The notes: generated from the sequence alone by a model not told the origin. Counted from the first letter of the stretch, positions 1-7,727 are shown. The stretch: 64,000 nucleotides of DNA from Streptomyces sp. SAJ15 (GCF_007595705.1 NZ_NISY01000010.1:1-64000), one strand, 5' to 3'. Numbers and translations are program-made.

Positions 1-510
1 CCCGGCGGTGCCGAACGGCCGCAACCGGTTAGGGACGAGGGTGCGCCGCGCCGCGCACCGGGGGGTCGGGGTCGTGGGGGCGGCTGGCCCCCACATCCCG
101 CCGCGATGGCGAGAAGCCCAACGTCGGAGCCCGGCGGTGCCGAACGGCCGCAACCGGCTGGGGGCGGGGGGTGCGCCGCGCGCCGCGCACGGGGGTCCGG
201 GGGCGTGGGGGCGGCTGGCCCCCACATCCCGCCGCGATGGCGAGAACCCCGACGTCGGAGTCCGGCGGTGCCGAACGGCCGCAACCGGCTGGGGCGGGGG
301 GTGCGCCGCGCCGCGCACGGGGGTCGGGGGCGTGGGGGCGGCAGGCCCCCACATCCCGCCGCGACGGCGAGAACCCCGACGGCGGAGCCCGGCGGTGCCG
401 AACGAGCCGCAACCGGCTCGGGAACGGGGGTGCGCCGCGCCGCGCGCTGCCCGCGAGGGCGCCCGCCCCAGCCCGCCGCGAAGGCAGACACGTCCCCCGA
501 CATCGAACCC
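1..510. repeat. Tandem intergenic repeat array, about 129-bp units (array A)
   Basis: About four degenerate units are visible. The marker CCGGCGGTGCCGAAC begins near 2, 131, 262 and 389, a period of 127-131 bp, and the array probably continues left of the window. The first three units carry a hairpin made of GTGGGGGC and GCCCCCAC around a 5-nt loop, followed by the core CCCGCCGCGAYGGCGAGA. The array lies directly downstream of the citrate synthase-like gene on the minus strand. Long open frames through it are repetitive and Pro/Arg/Gly-rich, so I regard it as non-coding. Its core is shared with a second array near 23.8-24.3 kb. Confidence 0.8.
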
Positions 511-1611
511 CTAGCGGGAGGCGCCCCCGTACCCGGCGATGTCGCGCGGGCTGCGCGCGCCCGGGCCCACGTAGCGGGCCGACGGCCGGACCAGTCGGCC
601 CGTCCGCTTCTGCTCGAGGATGTGCGCGCTCCAACCGGCGGTGCGGGCGCAGGTGAACATCGAGGTGAACATGTGGGCGGGGACCTCGGCGAAGTCGAGC
701 ACGATGGCGGCCCAGAACTCCACGTTGGTGGCGAGCACCCGGTCCGGCCGCCGGTTGTGCAGCTCCTCGAGGGCGGCCCGCTCCAGGGCCTCGGCCACCT
801 CGAAGCGCGGGGCGCCGAGCTCCTTGGCCGTACGACGCAGCACCCGGGCGCGCGGGTCCTCCGCGCGGTAGACGCGGTGGCCGAAGCCCATGAGCCGCTC
901 GCCGCGGTCGAGGGCGCCCTTCACGTACGCGACCGCGTCACCCGTGCGCTCGATCTCCTCGATCATGCCGAGCACGCGGGACGGAGCGCCGCCGTGCAGC
1001 GGGCCGGACATGGCGCCGACGGCGCCGGAGAGCGCGGCGGCGACATCGGCGCCGGTGGAGGCGATGACGCGGGCGGTGAAGGTGGACGCGTTCATGCCGT
1101 GCTCGGCGGCGGAGGTCCAGTAGGCGTCGACGGCGGCGACGTGCCGCGGGTCGGGCTCGCCGCGCCAGCGCCGCATGAACCGCTCCACCACGGTCTCGGC
1201 CTTGTCGATCTCCCGCTGGGGCACCATCGGCAGGCCCTGCCCGCGGGCCGACTGGGCGACGTAGGAGAGCGCCATCACCGCGGCCCGTGCCAGGTCCTCG
1301 CGGGCCTGCTCGGCGTCGATGTCCAGGAGCGGCTTGAGTCCCCAGACGGGCGCCAGCATGGCGAGCGCGGACTGCACATCGACCCGGATGTCACCGGAGT
1401 GCACCGGGATGGGGAAGGGTTCGGCCGGCGGCAGACCGGGATCGAAGGCGCCGTCGACCAGCAGGCCCCAGACGTTCCCGAAGGAGACGTGACCCACCAG
1501 GTCCTCGATGTCGACGCCCCGGTAGCGGAGCGCGCCGCCCTCCTTGTCGGGTTCGGCGATCTCCGTCTCGAACGCGATGACTCCTTCGAGCCCAGGCACG
1601 AAGTCGGACAT
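511..1611 (-). CDS. Citrate synthase 2 / citrate synthase-like protein
   Basis: A 366-residue, full-length member of the citrate synthase family, which condenses acetyl-CoA with oxaloacetate to citrate at the entry of the TCA cycle. Visible motifs are EHGMNAS (His171), SGPLHGG (His206) and GFGHRVYR (His245). The place where classical enzymes have NVDF (catalytic Asp) reads NVEF here (Glu298). That change is, as far as I recall, shared by the actinobacterial 'citrate synthase 2' group. GAGGAG precedes the ATG. It is divergent from pdxH. Synthase activity is likely, but 2-methylcitrate synthase or a specialised role cannot be excluded. Confidence 0.88.
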   Translation of the reverse strand: MSDFVPGLEGVIAFETEIAEPDKEGGALRYRGVDIEDLVGHVSFGNVWGLLVDGAFDPGLPPAEPFPIPVHSGDIRVDVQSALAMLAPVWGLKPLLDIDAEQAREDLARAAVMALSYVAQSARGQGLPMVPQREIDKAETVVERFMRRWRGEPDPRHVAAVDAYWTSAAEHGMNASTFTARVIASTGADVAAALSGAVGAMSGPLHGGAPSRVLGMIEEIERTGDAVAYVKGALDRGERLMGFGHRVYRAEDPRARVLRRTAKELGAPRFEVAEALERAALEELHNRRPDRVLATNVEFWAAIVLDFAEVPAHMFTSMFTCARTAGWSAHILEQKRTGRLVRPSARYVGPGARSPRDIAGYGGASR

Positions 1612-1947
1612 CAGGCGGCTCCTCGTGATGTGGTCGACATGAGCGGTCGACAGTCGACTAAAAGCGGCTCAATCGGCTTCTTGACGGGTGTACCCGGTCT
1701 TGCGGTGCTTTTCGGTTACCCCGGTGATGCCCCGTGCGGGGAGGGGCTCATCCTGCCCCGGCGCACGGCGGCGGGAGCCGCACGGCCACAGTGGACCAGC
1801 ACAAGATTTTGCGCGGTCGGGCACCGACGGGGAAGGGTGAGAAGCGGCACACCGTGCCATTTGGGCCGGAGGGGTTACGCGCGTCGGCCCCGAGGGAAGG
1901 CCGATACCGTCCCCTGTCGTCGCCCGGGGATGCTGCAAGATAAGCGC
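1612..1947. promoter_or_regulatory. Divergent intergenic region, citrate synthase-like / pdxH
   Basis: This 336-bp region holds the promoters of both genes. Three GTCGAC palindromes are clustered at 1633-1638, 1646-1651 and 1653-1658, within 50 nt upstream of the minus-strand start, and could form an operator. A TTGACG box (1681-1686) faces pdxH but has no convincing -10 partner. I see no gene. Confidence 0.4.
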
Positions 1948-2751
1948 GTGCCTCACGACGACTCCCACGACGTCCCCCGCCACGATTCTCCCGCCCCGCA
2001 CGATTCTCCCGCCCCGCACGATTCTCCCGCCCCGCACGATTCTCCCGCCCCACGCGACTCCGCGCCCGAGCGGCCCGATTCACTCGCCGGCTACACGCTC
2101 GACCCGGCCGCGATGCGCAAGCACTACCGCACCGAGGGCCTGACGGAGGCGGAACTGGCCGCCACCCCGTTCGAGGAGTTCACCCGCTGGTTCGCGCAGA
2201 CGGTGCGCAGCGGGCTGCCGGAGCCGAACGCGATGGTCGTCTCGACGGCGGACGCGACGGGCCGGCCCAGCTCTCGTACGGTGCTGATGAAGTCGTACGA
2301 CGACCGCGGCTTCGTCTTCTACACCAACTACGACTCCCGCAAGGGCCGAGACCTGGCAGCGAACCCGTATGTCTCGCTGATCTTCCCCTGGCACCCGCTG
2401 GCCCGACAGGTGGTGGTGACGGGCGTGGCCGAGCGCACCGGGCGCGATGAGACGGCGGCCTACTTCCGCACCCGCCCGCACGGCTCCCAGCTGGGCGCGT
2501 GGGCCAGCCCGCAGTCCACGGTGATCGGCTCCAGGGAGGAGCTGGACCGGCTCTACGCGGACCTGGCGGACCGCTATCCGCCGGGCGAGCAGGTCCCGGT
2601 GCCGCCGCAGTGGGGCGGCTTCCGGGTGGTCCCGGAGACGGTGGAGTTCTGGCAGGGACGAGAGAACCGGCTGCACGACCGACTGCGGTACGTGCGCGTC
2701 ACGGGCGACGAGGGCGACCGGGGCTGGCGTGTGGAGCGGCTCTGCCCGTAG
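1948..2751 (+). CDS. pdxH: Pyridoxamine 5'-phosphate oxidase
   Basis: FMN enzyme that oxidises pyridoxine and pyridoxamine 5'-phosphate to pyridoxal 5'-phosphate in the last step of B6 salvage and synthesis. From the GTG at 1948 it has 267 residues. The family core starts near AAMRKHYR and includes SSRTVLMKSYD, TNYDSRKG and the C-terminal EFWQGRENRLHDR and WRVERLCP signatures. The first ~50 residues are an extension beyond the usual ~215-residue protein and contain four copies of HDSPAP encoded by a perfect 18-bp DNA repeat. An in-frame ATG at 1930 is an alternative start. The catalytic part appears intact. Confidence 0.93.
   Translation: MPHDDSHDVPRHDSPAPHDSPAPHDSPAPHDSPAPRDSAPERPDSLAGYTLDPAAMRKHYRTEGLTEAELAATPFEEFTRWFAQTVRSGLPEPNAMVVSTADATGRPSSRTVLMKSYDDRGFVFYTNYDSRKGRDLAANPYVSLIFPWHPLARQVVVTGVAERTGRDETAAYFRTRPHGSQLGAWASPQSTVIGSREELDRLYADLADRYPPGEQVPVPPQWGGFRVVPETVEFWQGRENRLHDRLRYVRVTGDEGDRGWRVERLCP
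1981..2052 (+). repeat. Four tandem 18-bp repeats in the 5' end of pdxH
   Basis: The unit CACGATTCTCCCGCCCCG is repeated head to tail at 1981, 1999, 2017 and 2035. The last copy differs only in its final base. Because 18 bp is a multiple of three, copy-number change would only lengthen or shorten the HDSPAP linker. Confidence 0.95.
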
Positions 2752-3277
2752 CGGGTCCGTGGGTCGGCGGCAGGGCCCATCCGGCAAGGCCGGCCGCCGG
2801 GCCCGTTAGCCGTGGCCGTGAGCCGTGGCCTGTTCGGCGCGGCCCGTTAGCCGCGGCCCGTTCCGCGCGGCTCGTTCGTCGGCGGCCGCCCGGCGGGGCC
2901 GCGAACGCAGACGACCCGCGAGCTCAGTCCCTCGCGCCGGCTGGTGCGAGGGGCCGGCCGGACGTACCGGCGAGCCCGCGGGTCGGGTGACTGCTGGGAA
3001 TTGGACCGGCGACTACCGCCGGTACCGCGCAAGAGCGCGACGACGGGCCGTCAGCCCGCAGTCACCTCACGCGTCCGGTTGCCATACATCTGCCGAACCA
3101 CCTCCCTTCTCGTGTACCTCACACACTAGGAACCCCTCCGCGCCCGCACAACCGAATTTCTGGCGGGCAACGATTTCGGCGAACCCCGTGTGGCACGCGT
3201 CACGTTCGAGTTCAATAGCCCGACGTGCAGCAGATGCAGCCGCAGCCGCGGACCGCGCGTACAGCAGGGGGTGTCGG
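2752..3277. other. Gene-free region between pdxH and the PAS/GAF gene
   Basis: About 525 bp. The left part is G+C-rich with imperfect GTTAGCCG-type repeats. The right part (3080-3230) is less G+C-rich and probably carries the promoter of the PAS/GAF gene. No recognisable gene, RNA or strong operator was seen. Confidence 0.4.
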
Positions 3278-4972
3278 GTGACCGCTCCGCAACGTTCCGA
3301 ACCCGCCCGGTCGAAGCCGACGACGGCACTGGCCGCGGAAGCGGCCCCGCCACCACCGGAACCCGATCGCGGCGACCGCTCCGACCGCGACGACTCCGTA
3401 CTGCTCGCGGCCCTGCTCGACGGCATGGACGCCGCGCTCTGCGCCTTCGACGCGGAGGGCACGGTCACCCACTGGAACCGCGAGGCGGAGCGCATCCTGG
3501 GCTGGACCGCGGCCGAGGCGGTCGGCCGCCGGGGGATCACCGGGTGGGCGGCGCGGCCCGCCGACGGCCGCGAGGTGGAGGCGCGGCTGATGGGCGCGAT
3601 GAGCGCCGCCGGCCGCCAGGTGCACGAGTTCGCACTGCTCACCAAGGAGGGCAACCGGGTCCTGGTGCGCACCCAGACATCGGTCGTGCAGGGCCCGGGG
3701 GGCCGGCCTGCGGGGGTGTACTGCGCGTTCAGCGAGGTGCACACCCAGATCGACCTGGAGCGGTCCATCGCGCTGAGCGAGACGCTGCTGGACGACGCCT
3801 CGTGGGGGGTGATCCTCGTCGACGCCGACCTGCGGCCGGCGGTGGTCAACGACCATGCCGCGCGGGCGCTGCGGACCGGCCGTACGGCGCTGCTCGGGCG
3901 CCCGCTGGGCGATGTCCTGGCGCAGGGCGTGGAGGAGGCGGAGAGCGCCCTCCAACACGTCCTGGCCGAGGGCACGCCGCCCGCACCGGCCGAGATGTGG
4001 GTGACACCGCGTGCCAGGGTCGGCGGCGGGGACGCGGGCGAGAACGACGGCCCCGGGACGGGCTCCGGCTCCGGTTCCGGGGCCGGTTCCGTGAGCGGGG
4101 AGCGCGAGCTGGAGCGCCGCTGCTGGCGCAGCGGGTTCCTGCGGCTGGCCTCACCGCTCGCCGAGGAGCCGGCGCCGCTCGGCGTGGCCTGGATCTTCGT
4201 GGACGTGACCGACGCCAAGCAGGCCGAGCAGGAGAGCTCGCGGCTGCGCTTCCGCAGCAACCAGCTGCACCGCGCGGCGCGCGCCGCCGCCGAGTGCGAG
4301 GACCCGGTGGAGGCGGCCACCGTGCAGTTGGACTTCGCGCTGGCCGGCTTCGCGGACCATGCGCTGATCGACCTGGTCTGGGAGCCGCCCGCCGTCGCGC
4401 CCGTCGTTCCGCCGACCGTCGCGCGGCGCGGCGGGCCCGCGCGGTCCGCCGGCGGGCCGGACGCCCCCGGCGCCTCCCCGGCCGTCGGCGGGACGGCGGA
4501 CGGCGCCCGCGGCGGCCTGGCCGGGCTGGCGGGCGACGGGTCCGCCGGGCTGCCGGACACCACCGGTCCGGTGCGGCTGGTGCGGACGGCCGCGACACCC
4601 GCCGGCGCGAGCGGGCTGAGCCCCTGCCCCTGCCAGCCGGTGCTCTCGGGCGGCATTCCGGTCGCCTATATGGAGGGCCACCCGGCGCTCCAGGCCGCCG
4701 AGCGCTGCGGTTCGGTGCGGGCCAGCTCGGGGCGGATGGAGGGCGCCGCCGCCGCGCAGTGGGCGGCCACCCGCAAGTGGCCGGAGGGCACCGCGCACGG
4801 CCTGTGCTCGGTGCTCCGCAGCCGGGGCCGCACGCTGGGCGTGGCCACCTTCCTCCGCGGACCGAGCCGCCGCCCCTTCGACCGCGCGGACGCGGCGTAC
4901 GCCGAGGACGTGTCCGTACGGGTGGCGGCCGCCCTGGACCTGGCGCGCCAGCTGGGCGGGCCGAGGAGCTGA
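3278..4972 (+). CDS. PAS/PAS/GAF sensor protein
   Basis: 564 residues from a GTG preceded by a GGGGG box. A first PAS fold covers roughly residues 35-160 (DAEGTVTHWNREAERILGW is typical), and a second PAS-like segment covers about 165-330 with an inserted Gly/Ser-rich linker. A GAF-like domain fills the C-terminus (SGRMEGAAAAQWAAT through LGVATFLRG). Many Streptomyces proteins with this front end finish in a PP2C phosphatase or a kinase, but here the protein stops after GAF. It is therefore likely a cytosolic ligand or redox sensor acting on a partner. No membrane segment is visible. It is convergent with the SIS gene. Confidence 0.75.
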   Translation: MTAPQRSEPARSKPTTALAAEAAPPPPEPDRGDRSDRDDSVLLAALLDGMDAALCAFDAEGTVTHWNREAERILGWTAAEAVGRRGITGWAARPADGREVEARLMGAMSAAGRQVHEFALLTKEGNRVLVRTQTSVVQGPGGRPAGVYCAFSEVHTQIDLERSIALSETLLDDASWGVILVDADLRPAVVNDHAARALRTGRTALLGRPLGDVLAQGVEEAESALQHVLAEGTPPAPAEMWVTPRARVGGGDAGENDGPGTGSGSGSGAGSVSGERELERRCWRSGFLRLASPLAEEPAPLGVAWIFVDVTDAKQAEQESSRLRFRSNQLHRAARAAAECEDPVEAATVQLDFALAGFADHALIDLVWEPPAVAPVVPPTVARRGGPARSAGGPDAPGASPAVGGTADGARGGLAGLAGDGSAGLPDTTGPVRLVRTAATPAGASGLSPCPCQPVLSGGIPVAYMEGHPALQAAERCGSVRASSGRMEGAAAAQWAATRKWPEGTAHGLCSVLRSRGRTLGVATFLRGPSRRPFDRADAAYAEDVSVRVAAALDLARQLGGPRS

Positions 4973-5087
4973 GCCGCTGGGCCACCGAGCGGCGGACCGG
5001 CAGTGGTGGGCGTGCCCCGGCGGGTGGGGCGCGCCCGCGCGGCAGCCGGGTCGCGGTGCGGACGCCGCGCCCCGGGCCCCGCCGCCG

Positions 5088-5843
5088 CTACCGCCGGTAG
5101 AAGATCCGGTCGGCGTACTCCGCCATGACCCGCCCGTTCCACTCGTGCCCGCCGTCGACGTTGCCGGAGCGGAGCATCGGCGGGTCGATGCCGCGCGCGG
5201 CGAGCTCGCCCGCCGCCGTCGCCACCACGGCCTGCATCAGCGCGCTGGTCACGACCGTCGAGGCGGGGCCGAAGGGAGCGCCGATCCCCTCGGCGGTCAG
5301 CTCCGCGTCGCCGAGCGGGATCTTGGTGTCGAGGACCACGTCGCAGTGGTCCTTGAGGAAGGTCCCGGAGGAGTGCCGGGACGTGGTGCCGGTCGCGTAC
5401 ACCAGCGACGTCACGCCGATCACCTTCAGCCCGAGCGCCCGCGCGTTCCGCGCCATCTCCACGGGCAGCGTGTTGCGCCCGGAGAGCGAGATGATGACCA
5501 GCAGGTCGCCGGCCTCGACCGGGCTGGTGTCCAGCACGGCGCCCGCCAGCCCGTCCACCCGCTCCAGCGCGCTGCCGAGCGTGGCGGGTACGACATCGAC
5601 GCCCACCACGCCGGGCACCGGGAGGAGATTCATCAGCGCCAGCCCGCCCGCGCGGTAGACGACATCCTGAGCGGGCAGCGAGGAGTGCCCGGCGCCGAAG
5701 GCGAACAGCCGGCCTCCGGCGACCACGGTGTCGGCGATCATCGCCCCCGCGGCGGCGATGCGCTCGTCCTCCTCGTCCCGCACCCGCTGGAGCAGGCCGA
5801 TGGCCGCGTCGAAGTACTGCCCGGCCAACTTGGGGTCGCTCAT
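5088..5843 (-). CDS. SIS-domain sugar-phosphate-binding protein (UPF0309 family)
   Basis: 251 residues forming one SIS (sugar isomerase) fold. FAFGAGHSS (about residues 48-56) and the phosphate-binding ISLSGRNTLPVEMA (about 116-130) are typical. The family is related to MurNAc-6-phosphate etherase and phosphosugar regulators, but its substrate is unknown. Its ATG overlaps the stop codon of the long frame lying antisense to dmdR1 (ATGA at 5840-5843), so the two may be translationally coupled. The annotation is confident for the fold, not the reaction. Confidence 0.85.
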   Translation of the reverse strand: MSDPKLAGQYFDAAIGLLQRVRDEEDERIAAAGAMIADTVVAGGRLFAFGAGHSSLPAQDVVYRAGGLALMNLLPVPGVVGVDVVPATLGSALERVDGLAGAVLDTSPVEAGDLLVIISLSGRNTLPVEMARNARALGLKVIGVTSLVYATGTTSRHSSGTFLKDHCDVVLDTKIPLGDAELTAEGIGAPFGPASTVVTSALMQAVVATAAGELAARGIDPPMLRSGNVDGGHEWNGRVMAEYADRIFYRR

Positions 5844-6859
5844 CGGCGCGGTGCCCTTTCCGTCTCCGTGGGTGCGTACGCTGGGTGGCGCGGATCACGT
5901 TGCGGTCTGGACCATCCGTCTGTCAATACGGAGTGCCGCTCTGGACCCCGTTGTCGGTGGGATGCGTCAGAATTAACGGCAGGGCCACCGCACGACACCA
6001 TCGAGGGGCACGCATGTCCGGACTCATCGACACGACGGAGATGTATCTCCGCACCATCCTCGAGCTGGAAGAGGAGGGTGTGGTCCCCATGCGGGCCCGC
6101 ATCGCGGAGCGGCTCGACCAGAGCGGTCCGACGGTCAGCCAGACCGTGGCGCGGATGGAGCGCGACGGGCTGGTCCAGGTGGCCGGCGACCGCCACCTGG
6201 AGCTGACGGACGAGGGCCGCCGGCTGGCCACGCGCGTGATGCGCAAGCACCGGCTGGCCGAGTGCCTGCTGGTCGACGTCATCGGCCTGGAGTGGGAGCA
6301 GGTGCACGCGGAGGCGTGCCGTTGGGAGCACGTGATGAGCGAGGCGGTGGAGCGCCGCGTGCTGGAGCTGCTGCGCCACCCCACCGAGTCGCCGTACGGG
6401 AACCCGATCCCCGGCCTGGAGGAGCTCGGCGAGAAGGCCGAGGCCGACCCGTTCCTGGACGAGTCCATGGTCAGCCTCACCGAGCTGGACCCGGGCGCCG
6501 AGGGCAAGACCGTCGTCGTGCGCCGTATCGGCGAGCCGATCCAGATGGACGCCCAGCTGATGTACACGCTGCGGCGCGCCGGCATCCAGCCCGGCTCGGT
6601 CGTCAGCGTGACGGAGTCCGCGGGTGGCGTGCTCGTGGGCAGCAGCGGCGAGTCGGCCGAGCTGGAGCCCGAGATCGCCTCCCACGTCTTCGTGGCCAAG
6701 CGCTGACCGTGCCGCGCTGACCGCCGAGCGCGGAATCGTCTCTCCGCGCTCCAGAGCGGCCCGAGAACCGGGTCCGCGCCGTCTCAGCGCCCCCTCTGTC
6801 TCCGCGTCTCCCGCGTCTCCGTCGCGCGTACCGGCCCCTACCGCACGGACGTTGACCAC
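5840..6859 (-). CDS. adm: Probable Adm, antiparallel to dmdR1
   Basis: A 339-codon frame opposite dmdR1, covering it completely. In Streptomyces coelicolor an antiparallel gene, adm, overlapping dmdR1 has been reported to make a protein affecting development and antibiotics. Two things in the sequence argue that this frame is used. A GGAG lies 8 nt before the GTG start at 6859, and the stop overlaps the ATG of the SIS gene by ATGA. The protein is His/Leu/Ala/Arg-rich without a recognised domain, as antisense shadows usually are. Another antisense frame (5923-6699, 258 codons) also exists, so which one equals adm is uncertain. Confidence 0.4.
   Translation of the reverse strand: MVNVRAVGAGTRDGDAGDAETEGALRRRGPGSRAALERGETIPRSAVSAARSALGHEDVGGDLGLQLGRLAAAAHEHATRGLRHADDRAGLDAGAPQRVHQLGVHLDRLADTAHDDGLALGARVQLGEADHGLVQERVGLGLLAELLQAGDRVPVRRLGGVAQQLQHAALHRLAHHVLPTARLRVHLLPLQADDVDQQALGQPVLAHHARGQPAALVRQLQVAVAGHLDQPVALHPRHGLADRRTALVEPLRDAGPHGDHTLLFQLEDGAEIHLRRVDESGHACPSMVSCGGPAVNSDASHRQRGPERHSVLTDGWSRPQRDPRHPAYAPTETERAPRR
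5951..5973 (+). promoter_or_regulatory. RecA-NDp-like promoter upstream of dmdR1
   Basis: TTGTCGGTGGG (5951-5961), six bases, then CAGAAT (5968-5973). The published actinobacterial RecA-NDp consensus is TTGTCAGTGGC-N6-TAGggT, recognised by the PafBC DNA-damage system. Nine of 11 upstream bases match, and the -10 keeps AG and the final T. Expected transcription start is about 5980, giving a leader of ~34 nt with GAGGGG before the ATG at 6014. Confidence 0.5.
6014..6706 (+). CDS. dmdR1: Iron-dependent repressor DmdR1 (DtxR family)
   Basis: 230 residues, the same length as S. coelicolor DmdR1. An N-terminal winged helix (residues 1-73) is followed by a dimerisation and metal-binding domain (74-140) and a C-terminal SH3-like domain. 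All DtxR metal ligands are at the canonical numbers: Met10, His79, Glu83, His98, Cys102, Glu105, His106. With Fe(II) it should repress siderophore and iron-uptake genes. The start is fixed by GAGGGG five bases upstream. The gene is overlapped on the other strand by the probable adm frame and has a terminator hairpin behind it. Confidence 0.96.
   Translation: MSGLIDTTEMYLRTILELEEEGVVPMRARIAERLDQSGPTVSQTVARMERDGLVQVAGDRHLELTDEGRRLATRVMRKHRLAECLLVDVIGLEWEQVHAEACRWEHVMSEAVERRVLELLRHPTESPYGNPIPGLEELGEKAEADPFLDESMVSLTELDPGAEGKTVVVRRIGEPIQMDAQLMYTLRRAGIQPGSVVSVTESAGGVLVGSSGESAELEPEIASHVFVAKR
6726..6751 (+). terminator. Hairpin downstream of dmdR1
   Basis: Perfect 9-bp arms GAGCGCGGA / TCCGCGCTC with an 8-nt loop, 20 bp after the dmdR1 stop. 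There is no U-tract, as is usual in Streptomyces. Confidence 0.6.
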
Positions 6860-7236
6860 GCGTCACGCTCCGTGCGGATTTTCGTCTTTCACCGGTGTTC
6901 CCCGCGCGCGGGGTCGGTCCTCGGCTCAAGTGGGGTCGACGGCGCGCGAGGCCGTGCGATCCAGACCGTGGTCGTGGGCCGTGGGCCGCGGGCGGGCGCG
7001 ATCCGGGGCGGTGCGACGCCCGTACGCGCGGCCGTCGACTGACGGGCCGTGGGGTCGGGCGCGGGGCGCGGAGCGGACGGGAGCGACCGCGCGGCAGCCG
7101 ACGGCGACGTCAGCGGAGGGACACGTTCACCCTATTCGGCCGAGTTTCCGCCCGCGACCTGCGGTATCGAGGCACCTACCCGGTGGAGTTGCCGGAAAGC
7201 GAGCGGGCCGGTCCCGAGCGTGCCACCCTGGCGCTG

Positions 7237-7264
7237 ACGCATATGCGTGCGGACGCATATGTGC
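7237..7264. promoter_or_regulatory. Paired palindromes, candidate operator
   Basis: ACGCATATGCGT at 7237-7248 is a perfect palindrome. ACGCATATGTGC at 7253-7264 repeats it 16 bp downstream with two mismatches. Two sites spaced by about 1.5 helical turns suggest cooperative binding of a dimeric regulator. Which gene would be controlled is unclear. Confidence 0.3.
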
Positions 7265-7406
7265 GCGGACGCGCAGGGGGCGCGATGGACCCATGGGGCG
7301 AGACGGGCAGAACGACCGCCCGGGCGGCAGGGAAGTCGGCGGAGCGGGCACCGGGGAGAGCGGGCGCGGCCCGGCGGATGGGCGGCCCGGAAGGGGCCGA
7401 CATGCT

Positions 7407-7442
7407 GCGGGGCCCCGGTGGCCTGCGCCGCCGGGGCCCCGC
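7407..7442. terminator. Strong terminator-like hairpin
   Basis: Perfect 12-bp arms GCGGGGCCCCGG / CCGGGGCCCCGC with a 12-nt loop, isolated within the gene-free region. It could end a short transcript coming from the left. Confidence 0.5.
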
Positions 7443-7677
7443 CTCCCCATGTCCCCCCACTTTTCCCCTCATTGCCTCCGGCGGCAGGGCCCGCTGTGCA
7501 GCGCGCCCTCCCGCCGGAGGCGGTGGCGACCCAAAGCCCCGAGCTCTCAGGGTCTGCCCTGGCGGACCCCCTTCCCCAAGTGGTCCGCCTCCCGCTCCTT
7601 GTCTCCCCTTGGCGGAGGGGTCCAATCCTCTTAGCCGGTCACTCAAACGAGGGGTGTTACGCGCCAAAAGCCTTTGT

Positions 7678-7693
7678 TCGAATACGAGTTCGA
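7678..7693 (+). promoter_or_regulatory. LexA-type SOS box
   Basis: TCGAAT-ACGA-GTTCGA matches the Gram-positive/actinobacterial LexA consensus TCGAAC-N4-GTTCGA at 11 of 12 defined bases. It lies 35 bp before the ATG of the alpha/beta hydrolase and overlaps a plausible -10 element (CGATAG), so binding would block transcription. Confidence 0.5.
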
Positions 7694-7727
7694 TAGCCTG
7701 AGTCGGTCAGAGACAGTCGAGAGGCGA

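Larger units (their letters stand above)
6752..7677. other. About 0.9-kb gene-free region with palindromes
   Basis: No frame here resembles a known protein, and the open frames look like G+C-driven shadows. The 5' end of the probable adm frame reaches to 6859. Visible structure includes CCCCGCGCGCGGGG (6900-6913), the 12-bp palindrome ACGCATATGCGT (7237-7248) with a degraded second copy 16 bp later, a strong hairpin (7407-7442), and GGCGGACC/GGTCCGCC arms (7561-7589). The region may contain regulatory sites or a small transcript. Confidence 0.4.

Noticed and set aside
8..656. Long overlapping open frames through the 5' repeat array
   Set aside because: They translate the ~129-bp repeats into Pro/Arg/Gly-rich shadows, start inside repeats and show no protein-like composition.
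5923..6699. 258-codon antisense frame as the adm gene
   Set aside because: Listed only as an alternative: its neighbour frame (5840-6859) has a Shine-Dalgarno and couples to the SIS gene, whereas this one does not.
6885..6915. Single CRISPR-repeat-like GTGTTCCCCGCGCGCGGGG
   Set aside because: Resembles a type I-E repeat but occurs once, without spacers or cas genes.
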